A stretch of 64,000 nt of DNA, taken from the NCBI RefSeq assembly GCF_900094795.1, contig NZ_FMBC01000022.1, positions 1-64,000 of the forward strand, given 5' to 3'. Source of the stretch: Kosakonia oryziphila (GTDB taxonomy: Bacteria > Pseudomonadota > Gammaproteobacteria > Enterobacterales > Enterobacteriaceae). Positions 9,620 through 20,488 of this stretch are shown here, one piece after another (the stretch's first letter is position 1; the number at the start of each line of letters is the position of its first letter). A model generated the notes under the pieces. The model did not search any database, had not been told where the DNA came from, and saw nothing but the letters and a program-made list of their open reading frames with translations. The translations under genes and the position numbers were made by a program.

Positions 9620-10162
9620 TCAGAAGCTGGCGCTTACGCCGACGTACGGACCATCAGCGACAGCGTTATTACGATGACCTTCTTTACAGGTCATATCGAT
9701 ATAGCGATAACCGGCTTCAACGGTCAGTGGGCGCATAATGGTGTAACGCGCACCAGCGTTCGCTTCCTGGTACTCTTTCACACCGCTGGAGAGCGAATCC
9801 GGTGAGTAATAATATTCGCCAAACAGGCTGAAGCTGCTGGCAATTTTCCATTGCAGGCCACCGCCGACCGCAATGGCATAACCGTCGCTGCCAGAATCCG
9901 GGCTGATATAAAGGCCTTTACCGCCGACCGTCGCCAGGAACGGCCCCAACGGAAGGTTATAGCCCAGCCCCAGACCGGCGACTTCACCATCATCTTCGCT
10001 ATGCGCCCAGTTGCCGGTCACGGCAATACCGCTGGTTTCAGTACCCAAACCGAAACCTAAGTTGCTGTAATTTTTACCAAGCTGACCATTTAAACTCACA
10101 GCCTGTGCGCCGGCAGATGCCAGCAGCAGACTGGCTAACCCTAATAAAGCCACTTTTTTCAT
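9620..10162 (-). CDS. yfaZ: YfaZ family outer-membrane-type protein
   Basis: 180-residue precursor with a Sec signal peptide (about 1-21, ending AGAQA). The body is rich in glycine and aromatic residues with alternating polarity, consistent with a small outer-membrane beta-barrel (YfaZ family), ending in Phe (VSASF) as exported barrels often do. I chose the ATG at 10162. A GTG at 10177 would add five residues (first few RISK) and cannot be excluded. Function unknown. In E. coli the ais-arn cluster lies between this gene and menE; here menE follows directly. Confidence 0.85.
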   Translation of the reverse strand: MKKVALLGLASLLLASAGAQAVSLNGQLGKNYSNLGFGLGTETSGIAVTGNWAHSEDDGEVAGLGLGYNLPLGPFLATVGGKGLYISPDSGSDGYAIAVGGGLQWKIASSFSLFGEYYYSPDSLSSGVKEYQEANAGARYTIMRPLTVEAGYRYIDMTCKEGHRNNAVADGPYVGVSASF

Positions 10163-10423
10163 TTTTGATATCCGCACATTTCAAGCCAATTTCCCAAAGC
10201 TGCTGATTATATGCCTATTTTTCTTTTCGCATAATCAATAAAAAAGGGAGGATGCGCTAAACCACTCACTTTGCTAGCGCTTCGGCGTGCTATACCGTTG
10301 TGCTTATTTTTCATTATTATCAAGTAAATATCGATGCGGCAACGGACAATTGTCTGCCCGCTGATGCAAAATGACGGCGCGTACCTGATAACGCAGTGAC
10401 CAGGGATAGGGCGTTGGAAAAGG
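10163..10423. other. yfaZ-menE intergenic region lacking the arn block
   Basis: 261 bp, AT-rich near 10200-10250 and 10300-10335. It probably holds the yfaZ promoter and the 3' end of the men transcript. A weak bulged stem with a TTCG loop lies at 10275-10292. No pmrD-like or ais-like reading frame is visible. Confidence 0.5.
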
Positions 10424-11800
10424 CTACTGCACCGCACCATTAACGACGGCATTCGCCCACTGAAGCACCGCGCGCCGCGAGATTTTGATCCCTCCCTTTT
10501 TCAGCTCAGCAGGCATCGCCAGCCAGTGCAGCGGCTGCTGAAAACGAGCCAGTTTATCGCTCACCCATGCTGACAGTGCAGCCGCATCAACACCGCCTTC
10601 ACACTCCACCACAGCCACCGGGCGCTGACCGAACTCGACATCATCAACCGGCACAACCATAACCTGCTGAACCTGTGGATGACGTGCGATCACGCGTTCC
10701 ACCTCTTCCGGCTGAATCCCTTCCCCGCCGCTGAAGAAAAGGTTATCCAGCCGACCACGAATAGTGAGGCAACCGCCGTGGAGCATCCCGCGATCACGAG
10801 TGGCAAACCAGCCCTCTCTGTTCGTCAGCGGCAAAAGCTCGCCGTTACACCAGTACCCTGACGCCATGCTCTCCGCCCGCAGCCAGACCTCTTCATCAAC
10901 GATTTTCACTTCGCGTCCGCGCAGGGCGTAACCGACATCTGGCGCGCCGTCGGCTTCTTTAGCGCAGACTGTCGAGGCAAACTCCGTCAGGCCATAGCCG
11001 CAAAAACAGCGAATACCGCGCTCACGCGCCTGCTGCGTCAGCGCTACCGGGATTGCTGCGCCGCCCAGTAGTACCGCTTTCAACGATACCGACGCATTGT
11101 CGTTGAGTAAGCGCCACAACTGCGTCGGCACCAACGAAGCGTGCGTGCAACCGACCAGCGCCTGTGACAAAGGTAATGCAGGCTGTACGGCGATCCGCGC
11201 CCCGGCCAGCAGCCAGCGCCACAAAATCCCCTGCCCGGAGACGTGAAACAGCGGCAGCGATAGCAGCCAGTCATCATTGTCAGCATAGGGAATCAACGCC
11301 AGTACTCCCTGGGCGCTGGCGAGGTGCGCATGAAACGTGTGAACGGCCGCTTTCGGCAGCCCGGTTGAGCCGGAAGTCAAAGTCATCGATGCCAGACGCT
11401 GCAGCTGCCACGCCACAGCATGCTCGCCAGCGAGTTCATGAAGCGCCAGTGCTTCCAGAGCAGGCCAGTCGCCGCCAGCATCTAAATCCAACGCAAAGCG
11501 CAACGTCAGTTGCGGTAAGAGTGCATCCAACAACACAGCAGGCAGTTGCGGGTTAACCGGCAAGACTCGTGCGCCGCACTGCAACAATGCCAGCCACGCC
11601 AGCAGCGTATCCGGATGATTACGCGCCCGCAGCATCACGCCATCACCGATGTTCACCCCCTGGCATGCAAAACCACTGGCCAGCGCATCAATACGTGCGC
11701 ACAGTTCACACCAGTTCAGGGTTTGTTGTTCAAAGCGGGCCGCTATTTGATCGCCGCGAACCTTCCGCCAGTGCCGCCAGGGCCAGTCCGTAAAGGTCAT
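10424..11800 (-). CDS. menE: o-succinylbenzoate-CoA ligase
   Basis: ANL-superfamily enzyme that activates o-succinylbenzoate with ATP and CoA, the step before naphthoate ring closure by MenB. It has 458 residues. The AMP-binding P-loop-like motif [16 protein letters not shown] is visible in the first half, [11 protein letters not shown] in the middle, and the hinge/C-terminal lysine context [13 protein letters not shown] near the end. The ATG at 11800 overlaps the menC stop as ATGA. Last gene of menFDHBCE. The frame is open further upstream inside menC, but that would give a non-homologous extension. Confidence 0.96.
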   Translation of the reverse strand: MTFTDWPWRHWRKVRGDQIAARFEQQTLNWCELCARIDALASGFACQGVNIGDGVMLRARNHPDTLLAWLALLQCGARVLPVNPQLPAVLLDALLPQLTLRFALDLDAGGDWPALEALALHELAGEHAVAWQLQRLASMTLTSGSTGLPKAAVHTFHAHLASAQGVLALIPYADNDDWLLSLPLFHVSGQGILWRWLLAGARIAVQPALPLSQALVGCTHASLVPTQLWRLLNDNASVSLKAVLLGGAAIPVALTQQARERGIRCFCGYGLTEFASTVCAKEADGAPDVGYALRGREVKIVDEEVWLRAESMASGYWCNGELLPLTNREGWFATRDRGMLHGGCLTIRGRLDNLFFSGGEGIQPEEVERVIARHPQVQQVMVVPVDDVEFGQRPVAVVECEGGVDAAALSAWVSDKLARFQQPLHWLAMPAELKKGGIKISRRAVLQWANAVVNGAVQ

Positions 11801-12762
11801 AGTAGTGGTTCCAGTACCTCTGCCTGTAAACAGGGTAAGTCGCTCTCTGGCCAACTGCGCAGGAGCTGGCACTGCATCAGTTGTAAGGTATCCAGCCCGG
11901 GAATGGTGCCAGGCGTCAGCCAGGCGGCGATACGCGCGAGTTGCGTCAGGCCAAGGCTGGATTCAATGGACGAACTGATCACCACTGTCAGCCCGAGCGC
12001 TTTTGCTGCTGCGACCTGCTGTTGTACCCGCTGCAAACTGCCGGTCAGCGTAGGTTTAATCACCACCGCGCCCAATCCTTGCTGCGACGTAAGCTGAAAA
12101 TCATCATCGCGCAGGCTTTCATCCCAGGCGATAGTGATCCCGCTTTCGCGGGCAAAGGCCAGCGACTCTGCGGAGGTTTTGCACGGCTCTTCGAGAAAGG
12201 CGATGCGCGAGCGATATTCCGGGTTTATATATTTGGCGAACTGCTGCGCTTTCAGCGGCGTCCAGGCGCGATTGGCGTCCAGGCGCAGGCGCAAATCAGG
12301 GATCGACTCCAGCAGCAAGTTAACCACCATGCCATCACGCACTGCTTCGTATAACCCGACCTTCACTTTCGCCACTTTCTCACCCGGTAAAGCAGCCAGT
12401 GCAGCAAAGAGATCGTCTGGATCGCCAGTACACAGCATGACAGCGCGAAAGTCCGCCTGTTGCGGTAATTCGCCGCGCAGTTCCGCCAGCGCACAACTCA
12501 AACCAAACGCCACCGACGGCAGTTCGGGCAGCGATAGCGTTTGATCTTCACGCCAGCCGCGCAGCCAACTGATTGCTGCTTGTTGCGCCTCGTCCAGCGT
12601 TTCATGGCTAAAGCCCGGCAGCGGGGAGATCTCTCCCCACCCTTCGCGCCCATCGGCTTGTAAATGGACAAATAAGCCATCGCGGGTTTTCAGGCGACGT
12701 TCGCGCAGCACGACACCCGCATCAAGCGGAATTTGCCAACGGTAAAGTTGCGCCTGTCGCAT
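11797..12762 (-). CDS. menC: o-succinylbenzoate synthase
   Basis: Enolase-superfamily dehydratase converting SHCHC to o-succinylbenzoate in menaquinone synthesis. The protein has 321 residues. Barrel motifs are visible: KVKVGLYE (catalytic Lys strand), RLDANRAW (metal-binding Asp), FLEEPCK (Glu), [10 protein letters not shown] (Asp) and VVIKPTL (second Lys). It shares one base with menB (TAATG type) and four with menE, a tightly coupled arrangement. Confidence 0.97.
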   Translation of the reverse strand: MRQAQLYRWQIPLDAGVVLRERRLKTRDGLFVHLQADGREGWGEISPLPGFSHETLDEAQQAAISWLRGWREDQTLSLPELPSVAFGLSCALAELRGELPQQADFRAVMLCTGDPDDLFAALAALPGEKVAKVKVGLYEAVRDGMVVNLLLESIPDLRLRLDANRAWTPLKAQQFAKYINPEYRSRIAFLEEPCKTSAESLAFARESGITIAWDESLRDDDFQLTSQQGLGAVVIKPTLTGSLQRVQQQVAAAKALGLTVVISSSIESSLGLTQLARIAAWLTPGTIPGLDTLQLMQCQLLRSWPESDLPCLQAEVLEPLL

Positions 12763-13619
12763 TATGGGTTCCGTTTGAATTTGCTGAAATCGGGCTGACG
12801 TTTCTGGTTAAAGGCGTTGCGTCCTTCCTGGCCCTCTTCGGTCATATAGAACAACATGGTGGCATTACCCGCCAGTTCTTGCAGACCCGCCTGGCCGTCG
12901 CAGTCAGCATTCAGCGCCGCTTTCAGGCAACGCAGCGCCATCGGGCTGTTTTGCAGCATTTCGCGGCACCAGCGCACGGTCTCTTTCTCCAGCTCCGTCA
13001 CCGGCACCACCGTGTTCACCAACCCCATATCCAGCGCCTGTTGCGCATCATACTGACGGCAGAGGAACCAGATCTCGCGGGCTTTTTTCTGCCCGACAAT
13101 GCGTGCCATATAAGACGCGCCCCAACCGCCATCAAAGGAGCCGACTTTCGGGCCGGTTTGACCGAAAATCGCGTTTTCAGCCGCAATGGTCAGATCGCAC
13201 ATCATGTGCAGTACATGGCCGCCGCCAATAGAATAGCCAGCCACCATCGCCACCACCGGTTTCGGGCAGGTACGGATCTGGCGCTGGAAATCGAGCACGT
13301 TAAGATGATGAACGCCGGAGTCATCCTGGTAACCGCCGTAATCACCGCGCACTTTCTGATCGCCGCCGGAGCAAAATGCTTTGTCACCTTCGCCGGTCAG
13401 AATGATAACGCCAATGCTGTCGTCATAACGCGCATCAGCCAGCGCCTGGATCATCTCTTTCACCGTCAGCGGACGGAACGCATTGCGTACCTGCGGGCGA
13501 TTGATGGTGATTTTGGCAATCCCGTCGGCAGACTTCTGGTAACGAATGTCGGTGTAGCCTTCGGAACAGTCACGCCACTCAACCGGCGCGTAAAGCATGC
13601 TTTCATCTGGATAGATCAT
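12762..13619 (-). CDS. menB: 1,4-dihydroxy-2-naphthoyl-CoA synthase
   Basis: Crotonase-fold enzyme that cyclises o-succinylbenzoyl-CoA to 1,4-dihydroxy-2-naphthoyl-CoA. 285 residues, the E. coli length. Characteristic segments: [31 protein letters not shown] (oxyanion hole) and [23 protein letters not shown]. It overlaps menH by 4 bases and menC by 1. Confidence 0.98.
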   Translation of the reverse strand: MIYPDESMLYAPVEWRDCSEGYTDIRYQKSADGIAKITINRPQVRNAFRPLTVKEMIQALADARYDDSIGVIILTGEGDKAFCSGGDQKVRGDYGGYQDDSGVHHLNVLDFQRQIRTCPKPVVAMVAGYSIGGGHVLHMMCDLTIAAENAIFGQTGPKVGSFDGGWGASYMARIVGQKKAREIWFLCRQYDAQQALDMGLVNTVVPVTELEKETVRWCREMLQNSPMALRCLKAALNADCDGQAGLQELAGNATMLFYMTEEGQEGRNAFNQKRQPDFSKFKRNP

Positions 13620-14389
13620 AGTGTGCCCTTTATCTCAAGACGCAGAATTCGCGCCAGGACGTCAGCAACGGCTGCGGGATTTTCCCGGTGCGCGTTGTGC
13701 CCGGCGGCAGGAATAGCGTGACAGTGGCCGGTGACTTGCGTCGCCAGCACCTGAAACTTACTGTCATATTCGCCGTATAAATAATGAACAGGAATGGAAA
13801 GCGCCCGTAATGTGCTACGAAGATCGGGCTGCTGCGCCAGCGATGTTGCTTCCAGCATGGCGGCAAGCGTTGCGCCATTGTTCCGGCTGCGCAATGCGAC
13901 TAGCGCTGCGCGCTGCGGCTCGCTGAGCGAGGCAAAAACCGACTGCCGGTACCAGGCATCAAAGACGGCCTCCAGCGGCTGCTGACGAAAACGCGACGCC
14001 CATTGTCTGTCCGATACCAGACGTTGCTGGCGCAGAGTTTCATCAGGCGGGCCTGGGTGCCCACCTTCCACCACGACACCGCACAAACCGGCAGGATGCT
14101 GGCAGGCGTGATACATCGAAACACGCCCGCCCAGCGAATAACCTACCAGCCAGTAGTTTTGTATGTTGTAACGAACAAGCGTTGCCCGCAACAGCGCGTC
14201 CATCTCATCGAACGAGGTCACAAAGAGATCGGCGGAACCACCATGCCCAGGCAGATCGAGCAAAAGCCGGGGGAACGCCGTCAGCGTTTCACTGACCGCT
14301 TGCCACTCACGGTTATCGCCGGAAAAGCCGTGCAAAAATACCAGCCACGGCTGCGGCCTGTCGGAGGAGAAAGCAAGCCCGTGCAACAT
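13616..14389 (-). CDS. menH: SHCHC synthase
   Basis: Alpha/beta-hydrolase-fold lyase that eliminates pyruvate from SEPHCHC, the MenD product. 257 residues. The nucleophile elbow is VGYSLGGR (Ser in GYSLG), the oxyanion segment is FLHGFSGD, and the C-terminal catalytic His lies in [12 protein letters not shown] start at the ATG at 14389, overlapping the menD stop as TGATG; a GTG 3 bases upstream is also in frame. The N-terminus is more divergent from E. coli than the rest. Confidence 0.95.
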   Translation of the reverse strand: MLHGLAFSSDRPQPWLVFLHGFSGDNREWQAVSETLTAFPRLLLDLPGHGGSADLFVTSFDEMDALLRATLVRYNIQNYWLVGYSLGGRVSMYHACQHPAGLCGVVVEGGHPGPPDETLRQQRLVSDRQWASRFRQQPLEAVFDAWYRQSVFASLSEPQRAALVALRSRNNGATLAAMLEATSLAQQPDLRSTLRALSIPVHYLYGEYDSKFQVLATQVTGHCHAIPAAGHNAHRENPAAVADVLARILRLEIKGTL

Positions 14390-16059
14390 CACAACTGGCT
14401 CACCTGCGCCAGCAGCGTTTGCAACGCCTGCGCACCATCCGTGTCGTTGACCACCAGTTCAATCAGCGTAGCGCCAGGTTTGCGCCAGGCGCCGGATAAC
14501 GCCTGCTCCAGCGCTTCCCAGCTTTCAGGACGGTGGTAATCAAGACCGAACATTGCCGCTGCGTGGTCAAAATGCACGTTCTGCGGCATCAGATAGAACT
14601 GCTCGCGCTCGGCGGGTGGTGTCGGCAACAGAGAAAAGATTTGCCCACCGTTGTTATTCACCACCAGCAGGACAAAAGGTGCCGGAACCTGACGCAACAA
14701 CGCCAGCGCATTCAGATCATAGAGGGCAGAAAGATCACCAACCATTGCCAGCGTCGGACGGGCGCTGGCGCGCTGCACGCCTGCTGAAGTTGATAACAAA
14801 CCGTCGATGCCGCTGGCACCGCGGTTGCTGAATACGGGATAACCTGCCGGGATCTGCCCGAGTGCATCCACCAGCCGTACCACCAGGCTGTTGCCGAGAA
14901 AAAGCTGCCCCTGTTCCGGTAAATAATCGGCAATGCGGTGCGCAAGCTGCGCTTCGCCAAAGGTTTCACGCTGTGCCGCGACCCTTTCCCACGCCTGTGC
15001 GGAGAGATGAGGTAGTTCCACGCACCAGGGCGCGCGCGGCTCCGCCGGATGTAGCGCCAGCCAACTGGCGACATCCGAAACCAGCCGACGTCCGCGATGG
15101 TGCGATGGATCCAGCCGCCCCTGTAGATTATCAATCAGCCAGTATTCTTGCGGTTCGCAGGTTGCCTGCCACTGTAGTAACCGTTTACCGGTCAGGCTAC
15201 TGCCAAACTGCAACACAATTTGCGCCTGAGCCAGTTCTTCTGTCGCGCGGCTGTTGCCAAGCCACAGATCGGCGCATGGTAACGGCTGGCCAGTCTGGGA
15301 TAAAACATCCCCCATTAATGGCCAACCAAGCGTTTTTGCCCATTCGGCCAGCAGCTTACCTTCGCTAGCACTCATACGACCGGCCACAATGACGCCGCGT
15401 TTTTGCCGCCAGAAAAACCAGTCACACTGCTTTTCGGTACTGACTTTGTTAGGTGTTTGCAGCCACGGTTTATTATTCTGCCACCAGTCGCCCAGCGCCA
15501 GTTGCCAGGCAAGACCGCTTTCATCCATTTCGCCATACAGGGGTTCAGCGAATGGACAGTTTATGTGTACCGCCCCGCCATGTAGCGAGCCGAGCGCGTT
15601 ATCAATAGCCGACACCAGCCAGCGGGCCGGGATCTCCTGCGACGGGCGCGGCAGCGCGAGCGATTCAGCGGGATGCGAGGCAAACATCCCAGGCTGGCGG
15701 ATAGCCTGGTTTGCCCCACAATCAATCAGCTCTGGCGGGCGATCGGCGGTGAGCAGTACCAGCTTTTCGCCGGTCAGACCGGCTTCGATCAGCGCGGGAT
15801 AGAGATTTGCCACTGCCGTACCGGACGTCACGATAACCGCGACGGGCTCTTTGCTCGCTTTCGCCAGCCCCAGCGCAAGATGGCCTAAGCCGCGCTCATC
15901 AAAGTGCGTATGGTGAATAAAAGCGCTATTTTCCGCTGCCGCCAGCGTTAATGGGGTAGAACGCGAGCCGGGGGCGATACAAACATGCCTGACACCATGA
16001 CGGGTAAGGGCCTCAAGGATCACCGTCGCCCAGCGTCGGTTAAATGAACTGATTGACAT
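14389..16059 (-). CDS. menD: SEPHCHC synthase (menaquinone pathway)
   Basis: Thiamine-diphosphate enzyme that adds the succinic semialdehyde unit from 2-oxoglutarate to isochorismate. 556 residues, equal to E. coli. The N-terminal pyrimidine-binding domain includes [14 protein letters not shown]. The C-terminal pyrophosphate domain has [17 protein letters not shown] and [14 protein letters not shown]. The ATG at 16059 ([10 protein letters not shown]) matches the family start; an in-frame ATG at 16077 would add six residues. Confidence 0.97.
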   Translation of the reverse strand: MSISSFNRRWATVILEALTRHGVRHVCIAPGSRSTPLTLAAAENSAFIHHTHFDERGLGHLALGLAKASKEPVAVIVTSGTAVANLYPALIEAGLTGEKLVLLTADRPPELIDCGANQAIRQPGMFASHPAESLALPRPSQEIPARWLVSAIDNALGSLHGGAVHINCPFAEPLYGEMDESGLAWQLALGDWWQNNKPWLQTPNKVSTEKQCDWFFWRQKRGVIVAGRMSASEGKLLAEWAKTLGWPLMGDVLSQTGQPLPCADLWLGNSRATEELAQAQIVLQFGSSLTGKRLLQWQATCEPQEYWLIDNLQGRLDPSHHRGRRLVSDVASWLALHPAEPRAPWCVELPHLSAQAWERVAAQRETFGEAQLAHRIADYLPEQGQLFLGNSLVVRLVDALGQIPAGYPVFSNRGASGIDGLLSTSAGVQRASARPTLAMVGDLSALYDLNALALLRQVPAPFVLLVVNNNGGQIFSLLPTPPAEREQFYLMPQNVHFDHAAAMFGLDYHRPESWEALEQALSGAWRKPGATLIELVVNDTDGAQALQTLLAQVSQL

Positions 16060-16130
16060 GAGTTTGTCCGGTATCAATATTGCTGTTAAGTATAAATAAT
16101 CAGAAAAAATTTAATTTTGATATGAATCGG

Positions 16131-17429
16131 TTATGTGTGCGTAAGTTCTAATAAAGATCGCAGACCAGCCGCTTTATTGTCGATTTCCTGCCACTCTTGC
16201 TCGGCGTCCGATCCCGGCACAATGCCAGCGCCAGCGTACAGTCGAACGGTACTACCGCTGACTTTTGCTGAGCGTAACGCGACGCAGAATTCACTCTGCT
16301 GACGGGATAAATATCCCGCCGAACCGGCATACCATTCACGGGTGAACGGTTCGTGGCACTGAATAAAGTCCCACGCGGCGCGGCGCGGTAAGCCGGCGAC
16401 GGCGGCTGTCGGCTGTAACAGTTGCAGGCATAATGCGTCGTCGGGCGTTTGTAAATCGCTCCAGATACAACGCCGTAGGTGCTGAACATTGCGCAGCCTG
16501 ACGATCTGCGGCGGCAACACATCGAGGGCCGCGGTTTGCTGCTGCAAGCGTTGGCAGATATCTTCCACCACCAGCATATTTTCCCGCTGATTTTTATCGT
16601 CGCTCATCAGCCAGGCGGCCAGGTGCTGCGCCCGCAGATCGTCATCATGACCAGCTACCGTTCCGGCCAGCGCTTCGGTACGCAGTGCATTGCCGCGTCG
16701 CCGCCACAGACGTTCCGGCGAAGATCCTAAAAAAGCGTTCTGCGCATCAAAGGCCATCATAAAGTGGAAGCAGTGATAATTAACGCGGCGGCTGGCAGCC
16801 ATCAGCGAAGCCGCATCCACGGCATTTGCATAGCAATAATCGGTCGCCCGGGCGAGCACCACTTTATCCAGCGCCGCGCTTTCGAGCGTCCCCAGCGCCT
16901 GCGCGATCAGGTTCTTCCATGCGTCACGCTCCGGGTAATGGCGCTGCTCAAGGCATGGTTGCTGCTTCAGGCTGGCAAGCGGGGTGAAAGGCGAGAGCGC
17001 CTGTAAAAACTCAGCAGCGCGCTCAGCATCGTCATACAGAGAGGTCTCGCTGTAGAGGTAAAGCCGTAATATCGCTCGGCCACCTTCACGACGCCACTCA
17101 AGGCGTGGCAAAAACAGGGCTCCCTGCGAAGGATCGAAAGCATTAAGCCCCCAGATACGAACATCTTCTTGCAGAGAGTGTAAAAATTGTTGAGCGAGAG
17201 GCAACGATGAGAAGTGGCAGAGCGCGCCAAGCACGGCTGTTTCCTCGTCTCCGCTACGCTGCTGCCAGTAAAATTGCGGCCAGACAGACTGACTGGCAAG
17301 CCATGCCAGTGGATCGAAAGCGTCGTTTAACGGGAAAGGCGCATCAAAAAAGTGAAAACCAGGCGACCGGGGAAAACGCTCGGTCAAGCGGCGATACAGA
17401 TCGCCAAGCGCAGAGGAAATGGAAAGCAC
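16131..17429 (-). CDS. menF: menaquinone-specific isochorismate synthase
   Basis: Chorismate-binding-family enzyme committing chorismate to menaquinone synthesis. The 432-residue protein has the conserved LDKVVLARATD, GSSPERLWRRRGNALRTEALAGT and GAGIVPGSDAEQEWQE blocks that form the Mg2+ and chorismate site. The start is a GTG at 17429, supported by a strong GGGAGGGG ribosome binding site 5 bases upstream. It is the first gene of the men operon, with a 71-base gap to menD that lacks an obvious hairpin. Confidence 0.95.
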   Translation of the reverse strand: MLSISSALGDLYRRLTERFPRSPGFHFFDAPFPLNDAFDPLAWLASQSVWPQFYWQQRSGDEETAVLGALCHFSSLPLAQQFLHSLQEDVRIWGLNAFDPSQGALFLPRLEWRREGGRAILRLYLYSETSLYDDAERAAEFLQALSPFTPLASLKQQPCLEQRHYPERDAWKNLIAQALGTLESAALDKVVLARATDYCYANAVDAASLMAASRRVNYHCFHFMMAFDAQNAFLGSSPERLWRRRGNALRTEALAGTVAGHDDDLRAQHLAAWLMSDDKNQRENMLVVEDICQRLQQQTAALDVLPPQIVRLRNVQHLRRCIWSDLQTPDDALCLQLLQPTAAVAGLPRRAAWDFIQCHEPFTREWYAGSAGYLSRQQSEFCVALRSAKVSGSTVRLYAGAGIVPGSDAEQEWQEIDNKAAGLRSLLELTHT

Positions 17430-17516
17430 GCAAGCCCCTCCCTGTTAAAAACCACATAGTATACGGGGTACTTAACGTAATAACAGTACCCCCTTCCAGG
17501 GAGGGGAAGTGAAGCG

Positions 17517-17822
17517 TTAGCGGCGGGCCAGTAGCAGACCAAGTACCAGACCGACAGCAGCGCCGACACCAATGCCCTGCCACGGTTTTTCATGAACATA
17601 ATCGTCGGCGCGATACACTGCTTTTTTCGCCCGATAGTAGTAGGTATCCGACGCCCTGCTGACGCGGTTCTTCACGTCATGCAGCGCCTGCTCGGCGCGG
17701 GCTTTAAGCTCGATGTACTTCTGGTCTGCAGGGTCGCCCGAGGAGCGAAGAACTTCTTCCAGCGTTTCGCTCAGCAGGGTCAGGTCGTCATCAATGTTTG
17801 AATCATAAGAGTGGTATGACAT
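17517..17822 (-). CDS. elaB: ElaB/YqjD-type inner-membrane-anchored protein
   Basis: 101-residue DUF883-family protein. A soluble helical, charged N-terminal part (about 1-75) is followed by a single C-terminal membrane helix (GIGVGAAVGLVLGLLLARR). This is the tail-anchored layout of ElaB and YqjD, which have been linked to ribosome association and stress resistance in stationary-phase E. coli. Single gene between menF and elaA. Confidence 0.92.
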   Translation of the reverse strand: MSYHSYDSNIDDDLTLLSETLEEVLRSSGDPADQKYIELKARAEQALHDVKNRVSRASDTYYYRAKKAVYRADDYVHEKPWQGIGVGAAVGLVLGLLLARR

Positions 17823-17875
17823 CGTTTGTCTCCATGTTATGCACCTGTCCGCTAACTATAGACAAACACTACGGG

Positions 17876-18337
17876 TTACGCCTGGCGGATCTCCCGCGCC
17901 ATTCCGATATGCGCAATGCCGTCTTCATCATAGACATCTGTCACGGGCTGAAAGCCAAAGTGTGCATAAAAAGATTGCAGATGTGCCTGCGCTCCCAGGT
18001 ATAGCGCCCGTTGCGGCCAATGCTGCACACAGGAATTCACGGCGCGTTCCATCAACTGGTAGCCCAGTTTTTCCCCTCTAACCTGAGCGCTGACAATCAC
18101 CCGGCCAATCACCACGGGCGATAGATCATCATCACTTTTCAGAATCCTCGCATACGCCACCAGTTGATCCCCTTTCCAACCGAGGATATGTCGGTTTTCT
18201 CCTGTCAGATCCTCGCCATCCACGTCCAGATAGGGGCAGGTTTGCTCCACAACAAACACTTCGCAGCGCAGCTTCAGCGCGGCGTAGAGTTCAGCAACGG
18301 TGAGTTCAGAATGGTGCAGGTCTTGCCAGCGGATCAT
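17876..18337 (-). CDS. elaA: GNAT family acetyltransferase ElaA
   Basis: 153-residue GNAT-fold protein. The acetyl-CoA motif A region is seen as VIGRVIVSAQVRGEKLGYQLM (about 86-106), followed by YLGAQAHLQSFYAHFGF. Its substrate is unknown. The start at 18337 is set by the upstream AAGGAG; eight more upstream residues are open but without a ribosome binding site. Divergent from rbn. Confidence 0.92.
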   Translation of the reverse strand: MIRWQDLHHSELTVAELYAALKLRCEVFVVEQTCPYLDVDGEDLTGENRHILGWKGDQLVAYARILKSDDDLSPVVIGRVIVSAQVRGEKLGYQLMERAVNSCVQHWPQRALYLGAQAHLQSFYAHFGFQPVTDVYDEDGIAHIGMAREIRQA

Positions 18338-18402
18338 CTCTTGCTCCTTATTTGTTATCATCCGTTATACTCAATTTTTTGTGATTTGGGCAGAGCATAA
18401 CT

Positions 18403-19320
18403 GTGGAACTGATTTTCCTTGGCACCTCCGCTGGCGTCCCGACACGCGCGCGTAACGTAACTGCGATGCTATTGAATTTACAGCATCCAACCCGCGCAGG
18501 GCTTTGGTTGTTTGATTGCGGAGAAGGCACGCAGCACCAGATGCTGCGGACGGCATTCCATCCTGGTAAGCTGGACAAAATTTTTATCACTCATCTGCAT
18601 GGCGATCATTTGTTTGGTTTGCCGGGGTTGCTGTGCAGCCGCTCAATGGCCGGGAATGTTCAGCCGCTGGATATTTATGGCCCGCAAGGTATTCGCGAGT
18701 TTGTGGAAACAACCTTACGGCTGAGCGGTTCATGGACCGACTATCCGCTGACAATCCATGAAATAACGGCCGGGCTGGTAGTGGATGACGGTCTGCGCAA
18801 AGTTACGGCTTACCCGCTGGCGCACCCGGTGGAGTGCTACGGTTATCGTATTGAAGAGCACGATAAGCCCGGCACACTGGACGCAGCCGCGCTGGTCGCC
18901 GCAGGTGTAGCACCAGGGCCGCTGTTTCAGAAATTAAAAGCGGGTGAAACGGTGACGCTGGAAGATGGACGAACACTGCGCGGTACTGATTATCTTGCTC
19001 CGGCAGAGCCGGGTAAAAAGCTGGCGATTTTTGGCGATACCTCTCCCTGCCCTGCATCGCTTGAACTGGCGCATGGTGTGGATCTGCTGGTGCATGAAGC
19101 CACGCTGGAAAGTGCGATGGAGGAGAAAGCAAATAGTCGTGGTCACAGTTCAACGCGGCAGGCCGCGCAACTGGCGCTGAACACGGGCGCAGGCAGGCTG
19201 GTGATTACACACCTCAGTTCGCGCTATGACGAGAAAGGTAGCCAGGCGGTGCTGGCCGAATGCCAGGCACTCTTTGCGCAAACAACTCTGGCTGAGGATT
19301 TTGCGCTGGTTCACATTTGA
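18403..19320 (+). CDS. rbn: ribonuclease BN / RNase Z
   Basis: Metallo-beta-lactamase-fold endo/exonuclease (ElaC) acting on tRNA 3' ends and other RNAs. 305 residues, the E. coli length. The zinc motif HLHGDH occupies residues 64-69, and FGDTSPC, VHEATL and the C-terminal ITHLSSRY supply other ligands. The start is a GTG at 18403. Ends 76 bases before cheV on the same strand. Confidence 0.97.
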   Translation: MELIFLGTSAGVPTRARNVTAMLLNLQHPTRAGLWLFDCGEGTQHQMLRTAFHPGKLDKIFITHLHGDHLFGLPGLLCSRSMAGNVQPLDIYGPQGIREFVETTLRLSGSWTDYPLTIHEITAGLVVDDGLRKVTAYPLAHPVECYGYRIEEHDKPGTLDAAALVAAGVAPGPLFQKLKAGETVTLEDGRTLRGTDYLAPAEPGKKLAIFGDTSPCPASLELAHGVDLLVHEATLESAMEEKANSRGHSSTRQAAQLALNTGAGRLVITHLSSRYDEKGSQAVLAECQALFAQTTLAEDFALVHI

Positions 19321-19396
19321 TTTTCATTTAAGCACTCTATTTTTTTCCCCACATGCCGATAATGGATATACGCAGGCATTTTCTATTGAGGGCATG

Positions 19397-20422
19397 ATGG
19401 ATAATTTCCAGAAAGACATCGATGACAGGGCGAATCTAACTCTGTCGAACCGGTTTGAGCTGTTGCTGTTTCGTCTCGGCACATCGTTGGATTCAACGAA
19501 ATCAGAGCTGTTTGGCATCAACGTGTTTAAATTGCGCGAAATCGTGCCGATGCCCACCTTCACTCGCCCTGCTGGCATGAAGCCGCCCTTAATGGGGATG
19601 GTCAATATTCGCGACCAGGTGATCCCGGTGATTGACTTGTCTGCGGTTGCGGGCTGCAAGCCCACGACCGGCCTCAATATTTTGTTGATCACAGAATATG
19701 CCCGTAGCGTACAGGCCTTTGCAGTGGAGTCGGTAGATAACATCATTCGCCTGGACTGGAAACAAGTGCATACGGCAGAGAAAGCGATCAACGGTCGTTA
19801 TATCACCAGCATTGCCTGCCTGGATGACGATAAGGACACTAACAATCTGGCGATGGTGCTGGATGTTGAGCAGATTCTGTATGACATTGTGCCTGCGGAT
19901 CACGACGTTCATGGCGATCATGTACCGGACAAGAAATTCCATCTGAAACCGGGCTCGGTAGCGATTGTGGCGGAAGATTCCAAAGTGGCACGCGCCATGC
20001 TGGAAAAAGGCCTCAACTCGATGGAAATTCCGACCGACATGCATATCACCGGCAAAGATGCGTGGGAGAAGATCCAGCGTCTGGCGCAACAGGCCGACAG
20101 CGAAGGTGTACCGGTTAGCGATAAGATCGCCATGGTACTGACCGATCTTGAAATGCCGGAAATGGACGGTTTTACTTTAACGCGTCTGATAAAAACCGAT
20201 CCGCGCCTGAAAAACATTCCGGTGGTGATCCACTCGTCACTCTCCGGTAGCGCGAACGAAGATCACGTACGTAAAGTACAGGCTGATGGCTATGTCGCGA
20301 AGTTCGAAATCAACGAGCTTTCGTCAGTGATTCAGGAAGTGCTCGACCGCGCCGCCAATAACATCCGCGGCCCGCTGATCAGCCACCACCAGGTTGCTTC
20401 ACAGCCGTTACTGGCGAAATAA
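19397..20422 (+). CDS. cheV: CheV-type chemotaxis coupling protein
   Basis: 341-residue fusion of an N-terminal CheW-like domain (about 15-165: GINVFKLREIV, MVNIRDQVIPVIDLS) and a C-terminal receiver domain (about 190-320). The predicted phospho-acceptor is Asp250 in VLTDLEMPEMDGF, with a VAEDS acidic pocket upstream and a late Lys in VAKFE. CheV couples chemoreceptors to CheA. I recall a cheV at the same place in Salmonella and none in E. coli K-12. Start chosen at 19397 with GAGG 5-6 bases upstream; the frame is open for 57 more codons overlapping rbn. No other motility gene is nearby. Confidence 0.92.
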   Translation: MDNFQKDIDDRANLTLSNRFELLLFRLGTSLDSTKSELFGINVFKLREIVPMPTFTRPAGMKPPLMGMVNIRDQVIPVIDLSAVAGCKPTTGLNILLITEYARSVQAFAVESVDNIIRLDWKQVHTAEKAINGRYITSIACLDDDKDTNNLAMVLDVEQILYDIVPADHDVHGDHVPDKKFHLKPGSVAIVAEDSKVARAMLEKGLNSMEIPTDMHITGKDAWEKIQRLAQQADSEGVPVSDKIAMVLTDLEMPEMDGFTLTRLIKTDPRLKNIPVVIHSSLSGSANEDHVRKVQADGYVAKFEINELSSVIQEVLDRAANNIRGPLISHHQVASQPLLAK

Positions 20423-20434
20423 TTTCCGCACCAT

Positions 20435-20469
20435 AAAAAAACCGCCGGGTTTACAGCCCGGCGGTTTTT
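20435..20469. terminator. bidirectional terminator between cheV and nuoN
   Basis: The GC-rich 8-bp stem CCGCCGGG / CCCGGCGG (20442-20464) is flanked by seven A residues on the left and five T residues on the right. It therefore works for cheV on the plus strand and for the nuo operon on the minus strand. Confidence 0.93.
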
Positions 20470-20488
20470 GTTTATGCGCTATACGCAA

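Noticed and set aside
10207-10452. 81-codon minus-strand frame between menE and yfaZ, considered as a possible pmrD remnant
   Set aside because: The translation shares no recognisable segment with PmrD and it overlaps the menE 3' end.
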